From Posidonia oceanica (taxonomy: Eukaryota > Streptophyta > Magnoliopsida > Alismatales > Posidoniaceae), in contig JAZBRS010000020.1 of the NCBI GenBank assembly GCA_037176725.1, forward strand, positions 87,428,001 through 87,492,000: 64,000 bases of DNA, in the 5' to 3' direction. Both the position numbers and the translations under genes were made by a program. The notes under the pieces were generated by a model. The model searched no databases and was not told where the DNA came from. It saw only the letters and a list, made by a program, of their open reading frames with translations. Shown in pieces: positions 1-11,946 of the stretch. The first letter of the stretch is position 1. Every line of letters starts with the position of its first letter.

Positions 1-299
1 GCTCAGCGATCCGCAACATCACATTATCCACAATAGCATTACATACACATGCATTGCTCGCGCACCCCCAATAGACTTTAGCGCTTATGAGCACCAGCAT
101 GCCATCAGCATTGCAGGATTAGCATCAGCATTGCATCCTAGCATTTACATTTAGCATTTGCATTTTGGTAGCGAGTCGTGATTTTTGGTGCATCTGTAGG
201 ATAAGTGACTCACGCCAACAGCAACAATGCTTCCCACCGACTATGGTCGTGGTGTCTTGTCAACCCTGAGCAGCGACCTCAGTTCCCTCAACCTCGCTC
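1..299 (+). mobile_element. 3' untranslated end of a plus-strand Ogre/Tat-like element (truncated by window edge)
   Basis: No reading frame is visible. The stretch leading into the polypurine tract (about 180-299) matches, in reverse complement, the region just inside the 3' LTR of the minus-strand element at 32258-32400: both carry a GTGACTCACG word, a block about TGTCTTGTCAACCCTGAGCAG and the same spacing to the tract. This places it as the last internal segment of an Ogre/Tat-like element whose body lies left of the window. The first 170 bases are GCAT-rich filler like that in the related elements. Confidence 0.7.
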
Positions 300-312
300 A
301 GGGAGGGGCATC
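300..312 (+). other. Polypurine tract of plus-strand Ogre/Tat-like element
   Basis: AGGGAGGGGCATC lies directly before TGTAGACACC, the start of the LTR. The same tract, in reverse complement, abuts the 3' LTRs of the two minus-strand elements at 32246 and 51266. Polypurine tracts prime plus-strand DNA synthesis in LTR elements, so this fixes orientation and identifies the following LTR as a 3' LTR. Confidence 0.85.
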
Positions 313-2807
313 TGTAGACACCCCGATTTTGTAGTCCTTCGTTGGTAGTTTTCTCCCAAGAATGTGCTCGGTTATGGCGGCCCCCCCACCTATTCACCAA
401 TCCCAAAACCAATCCCAAAACTAATCCCAGACTAAACCTAAACCGAAGCCTTGTCCTAAAACCAATCCAAAACCCAAGCCTAAACCCAAGCCTATCCCAA
501 TACCAAGCCTAAACCCAAGCCGAATCCCAATACCAAACCCAAGTCCAAGCCCAAGTCCAATAAAAAATCTAACAAGAAACACCCAATATATCCAAAAATA
601 CTCTCTAGGTCGTTGGACGCCGGATGTGCTCGCGTCTTATGTAAGATGCAGGGAATTCAGTGGCTAACACCTTTCAGCTCTTTGGGGTGTTGGACGCTAC
701 CTAAGGCAGCATCCTACGTTGGATGCCGCTCAAGTAGGCGTCCAACACACCGGGACTGACAGATTTTATTTTTGGAATTCCAAACGACTCCCAAGTGCAA
801 ATCCTTTTGTGTCCTTTGTTCTAAACACATTTCCGGCCATGTCTGAGACCTTTCATTTCATCTTCCCACGTTACAAACCCATGCAGCCATACAAAAGCAT
901 TTTTCTTCTTCTTTCAAATGGCCGACAACCCATTTTCCTGAGGACTTTCGAGAGAGCTAACCAGACCAATTCCATCCAAATTCCCACACCTCCGGCCATC
1001 CCAAGTCTTCCTGTAACACAACCTATCCTACCCAGCCTCTCACCGCCGTCTGAGCGGCAGCAACCGCTGAGGAGAACCACCGGCGAAGGGAAGCTACACC
1101 AACCATCAAAGTGGTAAGTGTTCTTCACCTTTAGCATAGAATTTCAATCCTCATGCCAAGAATGTATGTCTGAATGCATGTAATCTTAGTTTACTCAAGT
1201 TATATCTTGTTTTTGCTGTCATCTCCTTCCTCCGGTGATGGGTTCACCAGCTGTGCGAGGCCATCGGCCATTGAGCACGGTCAGGACAGTAACCCCACCA
1301 ATTCTGCGTCATGCCATAGTCACATGACCTTCCCAAGCCTCCACCATAAGTCCTAGCCGAGCACCATGGCTTCTTGGCTCTCCGATGGCCGAAGAACCCA
1401 TTGGATTCCAGCAAGAGGCAAGTGGAAGTGGGGAGGATGTTTTAAATGTCCATTTTTTATAAAACTTGCATGTTTATGTTTGTGGATGTCTATTCTTGCT
1501 TGTGGAATGCTTTTTGTTTCGATTCAATCCAGTTTGAAGGGACTTTTAATCTGAACGCTCGGTCAATGCGTTGGATGTTGAGTCTAGCGTGTCCAACGTT
1601 GGCTGCTGAGTCTGGCGCGTCCAACATTGGTCGCTACCATGGCCGGCGTCCAACGTCTTGATATTCATTTCTGCATATTTTTTGTTTACAAAAATGTTTT
1701 ATGCATCTTCTGTTGGTTTGTTTGTGCCACATACAGTATGTTTTGCTTTATCCCAATCATGTTTCATTTGTAAACACATCTGAATTAAAAATAATTTTTT
1801 TTCCCTGAGTTTTTACCTTGAAATCTGTTTACAAGGTGTAAGATGCCCACTGTTGCAGCGTCTTACGTTGGACGCTGTATTCAGTAGCGTCCAACGTTTC
1901 TGTTCAAATTTCAGTGACATTTATTTTACAGAATGCCTTTCAATAGCACTTGAGATCTGATGTTTGATGTTTGCAGTTAGCCTAAATCTATTTCATCTGA
2001 GATTTAAACTTTCTACTGGTTTCCTTGGATTTATTTGCTTAGGGGTTTATTTGACTCATTTGCCAAATTGTCTTACCTCCTAGACTATCATCTTTTGAAA
2101 TAATCTTTGAGGATAGATGTTGAGATGCATGTCATGATTTTATATCATATTTCAATTGTTTTCATGAATTTCATGTGTTAAATGAAATGTCTGTAAGTTT
2201 CAGCCAAATTACAATGATTTATCTGGACTTTATACGTTAGACGCAGCAGTCCTTGCATCTAATGTTGGATGCTGTGCATTCCAGCGTCCAACGGTTCCAA
2301 TAAGCTGAATTTTGGTTTTAGCTTTTCAGTATTGATTCTAGGTATGTATGTTTATGTTTTAATTTCTCAGATTGGTTTGCATGTTACAATGGTCTCAAGG
2401 CATTCAAAGGCATTTAACAAATTTTCAAAGGCATATAGCATGTTTTCACTTAGCATGGCATAATCGCCCTCAGACGTACAGCAAATGGCATCATTGCCAA
2501 CATTTAGCCACAAACGAGCGGAATAGCCCAGAAAGACCGACTCTCTCGGGCGCATGGGGGTGCCTAACACCTTTCCCATGAGTAATAGGAGTCATTGCCC
2601 GATTCTCTGGCCCGCAATGACCTTGTGTCATATCCTTTTCATTTTTATTATTTTACATGTTTTCCAGTTTTCCTCGTCTTTCCGGATTCCAAAATAGACT
2701 AGGTGGCGACTCTATGTTTTGTTTTCTTCTCTTCAGCCTTCGCCCATTTTCTTTTACATCTTTTTACCGTGACTAACGAATTGACACGTTCAAGCCGTTC
2801 GGTCGCA
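313..2807 (+). repeat. 3' LTR of plus-strand Ogre/Tat-like element
   Basis: The LTR starts TGTAGACACCCC immediately after the polypurine tract. It ends at about 2807 (GGTCGCA), where sequence switches to a Ty1/copia reading frame on the other strand. It carries the GTTGGACGC...GCGTCCAAC inverted cassettes of this family at about 607-752, 1555-1660, 1846-1900 and 2236-2293. Near its end it has the conserved phrase around GGTGCCTAACACCTTTCCCATG (2560-2581) and the GGTGGCGACTC word at 2702-2712. The short open frames inside have no recognisable domains. The left end is secure; the right end is inferred from the copia junction to within about 10 bases. Confidence 0.75.
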
Positions 2808-2815
2808 TAGTTATA

Positions 2816-3394
2816 ATAGTAGAAACAATCTCTTTAGCCTTAAAATATGATTTAAATTGTTTTCCAAATCGACATGCGTCACATAGCTTGTCCTTTTTAA
2901 AATCAATTTTTGGTAAACTAGCAACAAAATCACCTTTAGAAAGTTTGGACAATTGACTCATGCTAGCATGGACTAGTCTTTTATGCCATAGCCATTGTTC
3001 ATCATTTGAAGCAACAAGGCATGTATCTTTTAATTTTGATTCATGAGAGATATTTATTTTATAAACATTGTTTTTCCTTGTTCCAGTAAAGATTACTACA
3101 TTTGAACTAGAATCAAGAATATAGCAAACCTTTTTTATCAAAAATAACTTTATATCCTTTATCACACAATTGACTAATACTAATAAGATTATGTTTTAAA
3201 CCATCAACTAAAAGAACATTCTTAATAGAAGGATTATCAGGATTACCAACATTCCCGATCTCGATTATCTTTCCTTTAGCATTAACTCCAAAAGTGGCGG
3301 GTCCTTCCTCTTTTGAGTGCAATGTACATAAGAGATTGTGATTTTCTGTCATATGCCTTGAACATCCATTATCAAGAATCCACTTTGATTTCAT
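2816..3394 (-). pseudogene. Copia pol fragment: aspartic protease and gag-pre-integrase domain
   Basis: The upstream part (3394-3113) contains the copia protease signature WILDNGCSRHMT followed by the GKIIEIGNVG and HNLISISQL blocks. The family's active site reads D-S-G; here it is D-N-G, so catalytic competence is doubtful. The reading then moves into an overlapping frame (3165-2816), implying a frameshift between about 3113 and 3165. The second frame carries the gag-pre-integrase pattern: WHKRLVHASM, then LCDACRFGKQ, that is the H...H...C-x2-C zinc ligands. It ends after KEIVST, just before the integrase catalytic core would begin, at the junction with the Ogre-like LTR. Confidence 0.85.
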
Positions 3395-3664
3395 CCCTTT
3401 TTAAGCAACACTTACATCACAAGATCGAAGTAAATTTTTTGGTACCCACAGCATCTTGGATCCAGGTTTGTTAGTTTTAGCAGCCTAGATTTTAGTTTTT
3501 GGTACCCATTTATTTGGTTTTTGTTTCTTGATAACAAATATATATTTTTCATTTGTTGAAGCTCTAACAAAACCATTCTCATAGGGAATATCTTGAAATT
3601 GAGAAAATCCTATCCTTTGTTTATTTAGAAATGGTTTTTGTCTTGAGAGTAGTTTATCAAGATT

Positions 3665-4987
3665 TTATTTTCCTAAAGTAAATTTAGTTACTGTATTGAG
3701 TAAGTCATTGCTCTTAGTTTTTAGAGAAGCAAGGTCCTTTTCAAGAGTATTCATTTTATTTTTCATAATTTTCAGATCATTTTTCAGCTTAGTATTTTCA
3801 ATATCTAATTCATTCATTTTAAATACTAATTTTTGTCCTTCATTAATTAGTAAGTCATTTTCATTAGTTAAATCTTCCATGTTTTGATTCAACTTTTTGT
3901 TTTTTTTTAAAAGATTTGTATTTTACATATAATTCATTAAAGGCATCTAAAAGTTCATCTAAGGTGAAATCTTCAGTGTTGGGTAAAGACAACATCTCAT
4001 CTTCTTGTGCCATGAAACACATGTGGGCTTTTTCTCCATCAGAAAGAGATTCTACATCAGAAGGGCTTTCTTCTTAATTTCTTTCTTGTCCCTTTTTAAG
4101 GTCTTCTTCTTAAGTAATGGACAGTCTCATTTCAAGTGTCCAGGTTTGTTACATTTAAAACACAAGGGAGCTTCCTCTTTTGTTTTCTCAAAATTTTTGG
4201 TTCCTTTTCTTTGAAATTTTCCTCTTTTAATAAATTGTTTAAATTTTCAAGTGAGAAGAACAAGGTATTCATCCCCTTCATCATCAGAATCTTCTGAGTC
4301 AGTAGAAGTTTTAAGGGCTATAGTTTTCTTCTTTGGTATGTCTTTTTCTTCAAGTTCTTTTTCTTTCATTTGAACTTCATAAGAAGTTAAATTTCTTATA
4401 AGGCTCTCAAGAGAATAGGTTGAGAGGTCTTTTTCCTCTTCAATGGCTGTGGTCATCTTTTCCCATTCTGGGGTAAGAGACCTAAGTACTTTTCTAACTA
4501 AATCACTTTGTGAGTATCCTCTCCCAAGTGATTGCAGTGAATTAGTTATTTCACTAAATCTAGTAAACATGTCACTAATAGATTCATGGGGTTTCATCTT
4601 GAATAATTCATATTTATGTACAAGCATGCTGATTTTTGTTTCTTTTACTTGGTTTGTCCCTTCATGGGTAACTTCAAGAGTGTGCCAAGAATTATATGAG
4701 GTATTATAATTAGAAATTTTATTAAATTGTTCTTGATTTATAGCACAGAATAAAATATTTAGTCCTTTTGCATCAAATGATGCCATTTTCTTCTCATCCT
4801 CATTCCAATCTCTATATGGTTTTTCATTAAGAGGGAATTCATTTATAACAATGTCCCATAATTCATAATTGATAAATTTCAAGTAGATGATCATCCTACA
4901 TTTTCAATAGTTATAGTTATTTCCATCAAAAAATGGTGGTCTATTTATACTTTATCCTTCTTCAACATTATTGCTTGATGAAGCCAT
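3665..4987 (-). pseudogene. Copia gag pseudogene (UBN2-type gag, zinc knuckle, coiled coil)
   Basis: The natural start is the ATG at 4987-4985 (MASSSNNVEEG), since the family begins this way and the primer site lies just upstream. Two early nonsense codons interrupt it: TAA where CAA is expected and TGA where a Trp codon is expected. The main open part (4894-4247) covers the gag core, with YELWDIV near the start and a long helical segment. A further in-frame TGA follows. A CCHC zinc knuckle (CFKCNKPGHLK then DC) is coded around 4155-4115, with a TGA inside it. A separate open stretch (3892-3665) encodes a Lys/Asn/Leu-rich coiled coil. Gag forms the particle and the knuckle binds the element RNA; this copy cannot make full-length protein. 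Confidence 0.85.
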
Positions 4988-5027
4988 AATCTAGATGACT
5001 ATTAAATCTTTTACTTAGATAAACCTT

Positions 5028-5040
5028 GCTCTGATACCAA
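5028..5040 (-). other. Primer binding site (initiator tRNA-Met type) of copia element
   Basis: On the minus strand the sequence reads TTGGTATCAGAGC directly inside the 5' LTR end. TGGTATCAGAGC is the standard plant LTR-element site complementary to the 3' end of initiator tRNA-Met. It fixes the element's orientation and the LTR's inner edge at 5042. Confidence 0.9.
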
Positions 5041-5041
5041 T

Positions 5042-6178
5042 TGTTAGATCTATAGACTTCTCTAGAGGGTGTGAATAGAGAATTTAAAATTTTAGCGATA
5101 TTAACTCAATTTTAATTACTTTAACTAGGAACAATTATTTGATCATATGATGAATTTGAGAACTCAAGCTAATATATGCAAAGAGAGGGGATGAGAGATA
5201 ATTATAATGCTCAAGAATTTGTAGTGGTTCGGCCAATCCCAGCCTACTCCACTCCTCGAGAACCCCTCGAGAGTTTTCTTAAACTAATACTTACTTGTCT
5301 TGACAAACCCTTCGCCAAGCCCCGCTCAAATCCATGGTTTGTTGCTCTTCACCGCCTGAGAAGCACTAAGCATTTGGTCTTTAAAGCAAATTACAACTCG
5401 AATCTTTTCTACAATCTCCCAAAACACATTCGGCAATGTGAAAGGATGAGAATGAAGCTCTCTTGCTTAAATAGTGGAAATACTAGTTGGGAAATGCTTG
5501 GGAACTTTTCTCACAAGATGAGAATGGAATGCTTGAGTGTTGGATGTTTGTAGGTGAAGATGGGGGTCTATATTTATAGGAAAAAGAGAGGGAAGGGGTG
5601 TTTCTAATATCTATAATTTTCCCCCAACGGCTAGTAAATCGGCATACCGAAAATAATTTGGTCGGCCGATTAACTGCTGTTGTTTACAACATTCGAGCAA
5701 TTCAGTAGATTGAAGATGATTCGGTATGCCGAATTGGTTTTCAGATGTAAACCCTGTACGCCAAGATTTCGGTATACCAAAAATATTCGGTATGCCGAAA
5801 CGTCCCCTGAACCTATTTCTTGTGATATTTTTAAGGGTGTTTACTTAGGCTATTGGGCTATTCTATATTCCTAGGGTTTTGGGATGTTTGGGAGATTTTT
5901 ACACATTTCATATGTACATAAAAAGAAAAATTACATCCACAGAATCACAATTGACTTATTTTATTTCTTTTGTCTTGAATATCGTCTTGATTCCTTCTTG
6001 AATTTTTCTTAAGACCTTCATGATGACTCATGGATCTTCCTTCATGATACATTTCTTCATCATTCTTCTTGTATCGTCACCTCAGAGTCCTATCTTCTTG
6101 TTCTTGGATATTCTTCAATTTGTCAAGCTAAATATTTCTCAAAAACCACATTAGCTCAAATAAAATATTTTGTTGTCA
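5042..6178 (-). repeat. 5' LTR of Ty1/copia element
   Basis: The LTR is about 1.1 kb. On the minus strand it begins TGACAACAAAATA at 6178 and ends ...AGATCTAACA at 5042, next to the primer site. A TATA box lies at 5571-5578. Between 5639 and 5799 it holds a cluster of palindrome-like words: TCGGCATACCGAA (5639-5651), TCGGCCGA (5662-5669), TTCGGTATGCCGAA (5720-5733 and 5786-5799) and TTTCGGTATACC (5767-5778). One 39-bp part of this cluster recurs in an unrelated LTR at 15280. The element's 3' LTR is outside the window, so the outer edge rests on the TG...CA ends alone. Confidence 0.8.
5571..5578 (-). promoter_or_regulatory. TATA box of copia LTR
   Basis: The minus strand reads CCTATAAATATAG, a good plant TATA box, mid-way through the LTR. 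Transcription would start about 25-35 bases lower in coordinate, which divides the LTR into U3 (about 6178-5545) and R/U5. Confidence 0.55.
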
Positions 6179-8785
6179 AAAAAAAATAAAAATGAAGATG
6201 TATATTTTCCACTGAAGGCACCATCATCGAGGTCTTGCCAAAGGAATCGTCAAGGCCACTAATCTCAAGAAGGCGACGTCAGCGAACGTGACGGAGATCA
6301 TAGAGGAAGTGGAGATGCTTACGATTTAATGGATGTGGTAGTGGAGATGCTTACGATCTAGCGAACGTAGCAGTGGAGATTAGTGAGATCCGGAGGCACA
6401 TAGTCAAAGGAGACGGAGGTGACGCGCTAACAGGAGACCGACATCAGGGAAGAGGAGATGGAGGTGGCATCGATAAAGGGAGGAGATGGAGGAGAAGGTG
6501 ATGCCAACGAGGAGGAGATGGAGAGGAGGAGACGACAGCAGTAGATGGAAGAAAAGAAAGAGAGGGTAATGGGAGAGTAAAGACTAGTCAAACGAATACA
6601 AGTGGACATAGCACCATCCCAGTTAACAAAAAAGGTAGCGACAGCAGCGTGGAAAATTGGGAAGCTCCACCTGTGGTAGCAGTGGCAGCATCCAACCCCA
6701 CCACTCCACCTCCAGTTAGCCCCCATTTCTCCCCTTCTTCCTCCTTCACCACCACCCCCAACAGAGCTATCCTCCCCTCCCTCTCTCTATCTCCGATGAC
6801 GACCCAATCATTGTCCTCCTCCCCCAAACCTAGCATGGATTCTACTACCTCTCCTCCTCCTCCTACTCCTCCCCCTCCACGCCCAATTGAGATGTAAGAG
6901 CAGTTGCGACCTCGCCCTAGCGTTGTATTATGTCTCGAGGGTTTCATTCATCTTTCAAAGTCGTTTTTAATATGAAGGGTAACTTGGTCATTTTAGACAA
7001 AAAATAAGTGTTTATTTTACAATGCAACCAAACATGATTCTTCACCTGTCCCATAAGCTGTCTACAATAAAAAAACACATTAGTTGGCTTTTTAGAAAAC
7101 ACTAAAAATTGAAAAATCACTACCAAACACTACCCTAGATTCTAGGATCACCTACAACTCCCTTGTCTGTATTCACAAACCTCTTAATTCTTTTTGACAC
7201 TTGCCAAACCTCAACATATTGAGCTGTGGCAACCTTTTAGCTTTGTTCTCCCTCTATAATCAGTTTATTTCTAGCCAGTATCACATATATGGGAGCTTAT
7301 CTAAAATTGTCTAGACCCCAATCGAATTTTTGGGGCCACAATTGAATTTTTTTTGTTGTTTTTCCAATTTTTAGTTATTTTCTATTTTTTAAGATTTTTT
7401 AAATATTTTTTTAGATATTTTCTCCTCATATTTATGGAACTCGGTGTTTGAGTGCTCCACCCTTGAGGTCTAATGCATGTGAAGATAAACGAAGAATGAC
7501 TCACCATCATGAAAATTGTTTTATTTGTTGTTCGAACGTCATGTAATCTTTATTTTTTTAATTATTGATCCAAAAAGGGAAGGTCTGTGGTGATCTCCCA
7601 TGGCACAATCCAAAAAATGTTTTCTTCTAATGACAAGTTTTACAAAATTTATCACACCCATAAGAAGTACCTTTACAGAGGTTGATGTGTGATAATCTTA
7701 AATCATAACAAAACACAACCTTCAATTTTGATAACTTCCCTAGTTTCCTTCTTCATTATTTGCTTCTCTTTGTGAGAAGTAGCAAGACAATTACATAAGC
7801 AGCAGCAACGGTAGCGGCAGAAGGAGGGGAGGAGGAGGATGTATTAGAAGAATGTCAAGTAGCAAACTAATTTGAAGAATATGGACAAGGTAGAGCATAA
7901 GATCAAGTAGAGGACCTATCCAAAAATAAAATAAATAGAGAAGAGAAGAACCTTTTAATTGAAAAACAAGAAAAGTAATAGGATTATTAATAGAAGATTA
8001 ATTATTGGACCTATGTAGACTAAATCAGTTGGGTCTATGTGAGACATGGAGGAAAACCAAATATTAGATAAAATCCATTTGATAGTCTAAACTCTAATGA
8101 CATGAGAAATACAAAAATTTTAGAGGAAATATTTATATAAATAATTGGAGGACCACTCATTCATTTATATGCTTGTGTTTTTAATCTCACATTGTCTAGA
8201 AAAATATATCTCATATGGTCTATTATCTTAGAGTTCTAGAACATGTGTTCATGAGAATAGAAAACGGAAATAGATGACCGTACATGTATAGACATGACTG
8301 AGCTTGGATCTTGAGGTTTGTAGAATATTTTGGATTTCTTTTTGTAGTAATTGATTTTGATTATAATTAATTAATATACTTAATTAATTTATTTTTTGAT
8401 TCTCTCCCCCTCTCTCTCGTCCTTCGCTTCTTTGAGATCTGTGACGACTTAAATAGCATTTAGGTAGCAAAGAACTGGAAGCAGAATAAAAAGAAATATG
8501 TTTGCCCTTCACAAGCCAAAAGATCATAATTAGATTATCCGTCTTGATTAGACAACAAAAGATCTCAGACTACAAACTAAAATTTCTGATGAATGATCAG
8601 ATTTTCAGAAAAAGAGATGGTGATCACGAAAATCTAAAATTTCCTCTAATTCAACAGCACAAAGACTTAAAATGAAGCTTGTTATTTTTGATCCAACCCA
8701 TCCATCACTACCTTCTCTCTTCTGCTGCTGCTGCTGCCTATGTGCATTGCAGTGTACAAATCCAAAGCTGCTAGCGGCCAGCAGT
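6179..8785. other. No recognisable gene; intergenic or very old repeat
   Basis: The first 800 bases include G/A- and C/T-rich low-complexity stretches (about 6270-6890). These create Pro-, Ser- and Gly-rich open frames on both strands without any domain. Around 7100-7135 the plus strand reads ACCAAACACTACCC, which resembles a DNA-transposon terminus, but I found no partner terminus. The rest is AT-rich. The last few hundred bases (about 8650-8785) would be the 3' flank of the bHLH pseudogene and contain a short CTG run (about 8721-8735). Confidence 0.5.
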
Positions 8786-8851
8786 TCACTTGTCCATGGC
8801 AGTAAGAAGTGCTGCCTTCAAACCGTCCTCATCTCGCAACCAGGCAGGTGG

Positions 8852-8856
8852 CTTTG
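8852..8856. repeat. Target-site duplication CTTTG, left copy
   Basis: Identical to 11942-11946. Joining the flanks with one copy restores the bHLH reading frame, which confirms the insertion boundaries. Confidence 0.9.
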
Positions 8857-10405
8857 TGTAACGACCCAAGTAGCTACCCACAAAATCTACAGCCCAACAA
8901 ATTTAAAATTTAATTAAACACAACATTTACAACAAACCACTGGGTTAATAACAAATATCAATACCAGGAATCAACAGTGGATAGCTACGTGACTCCTTCT
9001 ATATGCACTATACTCCAAACCAGCTAATCATCTACACCTGCAAACCACACAAAGCACACGTGAGTGACCTAGAAATCGTCACCCAGCACACACCTAGCAA
9101 AAACCACGCGAGAAACCGACGTAAAACTTCAAATATGGTACAACCGGTAAAACCCTAAAATCTAGGTCCACAATAAGCAATATAATTAATAAAACACTCT
9201 TCCCAAAGCTCACAAGCTAAAACCAGGGAAGACAAGCGTTTACAAAAATATAAATCACAAAACCACGGCCCACCGGCCCAAAACCTCAAAACCACACAAA
9301 ACCCTCCAACCCCTCAGGCTAGGAAAACACTCGCCCCACTAGCCAAGGCAAGGTGGAAATACCTCGCAAAACTAAAGCTCAATCAATATAATGGCCCACT
9401 GGCCCAAAGCTCAAACCAAAGCCACATGCCACAACTAGGCAGGAAAACATCTGGCCTAATACGGCCCAGAACACAAACCACAATCTCACGCCATACATAG
9501 ACGGAAAACAACTAGCCCAATATGGCCCAAACAACAGCAAAACTCACAAAGCCCGAAACTCAGGCAATGCTCAAGGCCTAATACGGACAACAACAACAAA
9601 ACACAGTCCCACGGGTACAAAACCACAACTGATCGTATTGCCTGGCGCCAAGCAACCGATCTGGCCTCAAGCAGTAGCCAGGGACTCACCCCTGCAGCTC
9701 ACTGCACTGCCACGAACACCCGTCCTGTGGAGGAGCATGTCCGTCCTGGCATCTCTTCACTAGAGACGCCTCAAAAGCGATCCCCCACCAGGGAAAGGTA
9801 CTCACCCCAACTGGGCAAGCTGTCCTCACTTAGGACAAACCACAGGGCACACCTAATATACGGTGACCTCAACTCAGTGCTCCGAACCAATAGAGGCTCC
9901 AACCCCTAGGCTCAGCCAGCACCAGTGCCCCGAACCACTAGAGGCTCCAACCCCTAGGCTCAATCGGCACCCAAAACAAGGCGAGTCCCGGTGCCCGTAA
10001 CAACTAGGGTATCACGCCCAGCTACGCAGGAGTATCATACCTCCCGAGTCTGCTACTACGATACCGCTAGGTACGGCCGGCACCCCGACCCCCAAACCTC
10101 AACCCAGGCAAAGTGTGCGACACACTAGGAACGTCGTCGCATCCCCGGGTCCAGCCAACACAACTCCCAGGTTTTTGGCCACGGAAAACCTCGGCAAAAC
10201 CATTTGCAAACCATTCATATTTTTCCTCAAAATCTCTTCGAAAACATTTATCAAATATCATGGGCCAAAGCACAAAAAGCCCAAAAACCAACTAAGGGAA
10301 ACCACATTGGAAAACATTCACTGAGAAAACACTCAGTCTCTGATTCGACACGCCGAAATTCACCGGAATGCGGGATCAAGGCTGAGGTTCACAACTCAAC
10401 ACTAG

Positions 10406-10564
10406 AACGGAGCTCTGTCTTGGATCGGTGCTCCATTTTGCTACAGCAAACGGGGCTCCGCCCAAAAACGGGACTCCGGACAAGGGGTAAATGGGGCTCC
10501 GTTCCGAAAACGGAACTCCGGACCAGGGAAAAATGGGACTCCGTTCTACCAACGGGGCTCCATT
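10406..10564. repeat. Array of AACGGRRCTCCGTT-like palindromic words in solo LTR
   Basis: Eight variants of a near-palindrome resembling AACGGAGCTCCGTT occur about every 20 bases, at about 10406, 10424 (inverted), 10449, 10467, 10489, 10509, 10532 and 10551. Examples are AACGGGGCTCCG, AATGGGACTCCGTT and AACGGAACTCCGG. The spacers differ, so this is word repetition rather than a simple tandem duplication. Confidence 0.75.
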
Positions 10565-11649
10565 CCAGGTCAGTTCAGAAAAGTTAAAGAACCGACTTAA
10601 ATCCCCGATCGTCCGAAACAAACTCGAAAATGAGCGTGCCATATACCGAAATCTCCAGAATAAAACAAGGAATGCAACCATACCCTCGATATGGCATTCC
10701 GAGGCATGCAACACGAGAAAACACCAGAAATCCAATATTCAAGTCAAATTCTATAAAAACCCTGAAACAATATCAAATCCTTGCCAAATCAGGCACGCAA
10801 CACATGCAAACGAGCATCTCAGCTCGAGCAACACAAATATATCGCAATCACCTCAATCCGAGGCCCAAAACACCGAAATCCACCGGAAAACCAATAATTA
10901 GGCAAATAAGCCACTCAGGCCATAAATTCAGCCAAAAATCACAATAAATCTCTAAAAATTACCAAACCTCTACCATAGCATATAAACATGGCAAGGCACA
11001 CAATAAAACCATAATCAAGCCGTTTGAGAGCATACACCTTCATCAAATGGAAGAAAACCACATTAAGGCTATAAACCTATTGAAGCCGATTAAATTCGCC
11101 TAAATGCATATAGATCCCTAAAAATTGTCAAACTTAAATAATAACATACAAATCATGGCAAGGGACACATGCAAGGCAAATTCTAAATATTAAAGGCTCC
11201 TAAGACAAGGCGTGTACCTTGGGACAGAGGGACAACCTCTGTCCACCAGCGATCCACATGCCCACCGAGCTCCACACGCTGCACACGGGCACGCCGCTCC
11301 ACTGGGAAGCCAACCGGAGCTTGCCACGGCAGCACCGTCGACCACCACTAGCAACTAGTGAAAGAAGAAGAGGAGGAGGAAGGAGAGGACGGGAGGGGGA
11401 GGAAGGGGGAAAGGAGGAGGAGGGGGAAAGGAAGGAGGGGGAGAGATCGGTGGGGAGAGGGGGAGGAGGAGGAGAGGGCTGCCCAGCTAGGGCACCGCAC
11501 GGGGAGGAGGGGGAAGAAGGCACGAGCTGGGGGAAAGGGGTGGAAGCCACACGTGCGCGGGGAGGAAGGGGCACGCGCATGAGGGGGGGAGGGGAAAGGA
11601 AATAGGGGAGGGGGAGTGGCACGTGAGGGGGATGAGGGGGTAGGGAGGA

Positions 11650-11669
11650 AAGAGAGAGAGAGAGGGAAG

Positions 11670-11717
<48 letters not shown>

Positions 11718-11741
11718 AAGGGAGAGAAAGAGAGAGAGAAA
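11650..11741. repeat. (AG)n microsatellite
   Basis: Nearly uninterrupted AG dinucleotides with a few A and G runs, inside the solo LTR. It explains the Ser/Leu and Glu/Arg periodic frames on the two strands here. Confidence 0.9.
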
Positions 11742-11941
11742 CATAGGGACCAGACCACAATCTGTCCCACCAACCACCACAAGTGGGAGTCCACCACAAC
11801 AATACAGGTGGAGACCCACACAAACCATAGATGGGGCCTACAACAACTCAAGTGGGGCTGCAAGGCCAATAACACCTGACCAAAGCCAAGGTATTCATTA
11901 AACAAGCACAATTACAAGGAAATGAATTCCCGGATGTTACA

Positions 11942-11946
11942 CTTTG
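11942..11946. repeat. Target-site duplication CTTTG, right copy
   Basis: Pairs with 8852-8856 around the solo LTR. Confidence 0.9.

Larger units (their letters stand above)
2808..6178 (-). mobile_element. Ty1/copia element, 5' half only, decayed
   Basis: Read on the minus strand it has a 5' LTR (6178-5042), a primer site (5040-5028), gag with zinc knuckle (4987 to about 4110), a coiled-coil segment (3892-3665), a protease region (3394 to about 3113) and the gag-pre-integrase segment to about 2818. It then stops at the end of the Ogre-like LTR, before the integrase core. Integrase, RT, RNase H and the 3' LTR are not in this window. The simplest reading is that the plus-strand Ogre-like element inserted into it, leaving the rest outside the window. 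Nonsense codons and a frameshift show it is dead. The gag start and coiled coil resemble the SIRE/Maximus lineage, but that is tentative. Confidence 0.85.
8857..11941 (-). repeat. Solo LTR (TGTAACA type, Ty3/gypsy-like), 3085 bp
   Basis: On the minus strand it begins TGTAACATCC at 11941 and ends ...GTCGTTACA at 8857, flanked by the 5-bp duplication CTTTG (8852-8856 and 11942-11946). There is no internal region, primer site or second LTR, so it is a solo LTR left by LTR-LTR recombination. It splits the bHLH reading frame exactly. Inside are a pyrimidine/purine tract (11650-11741), the word AAGGTACACGCC (minus strand, about 11220-11209) shared with the LTR at 14577, and an eight-copy word array at 10406-10564. 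The long Leu/Ser/Pro-rich open frames at 11200-11911 come from the (AG)n tract. Confidence 0.9.

Noticed and set aside
1..312. Pairing of the left-edge Ogre-like 3' end with the LTR at 15656 as one element
   Set aside because: The 3' LTR at 313 ends in a copia element, while the LTR at 15656 is a 5' LTR followed by its own primer site; they are separate insertions.
6427..6947. Gly-, Ser- and Pro-rich frames on both strands
   Set aside because: Low-complexity sequence without domain, start context or conservation evidence.
7100..7135. DNA transposon terminal repeat (ACCAAACACTACCC)
   Set aside because: No inverted partner or target duplication found in the window.
11200..11911. Leu/Ser/Pro-rich frames of 113-207 codons
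   Set aside because: Produced by the (AG)n tract and G/A-rich flank of the solo LTR, open in several frames.
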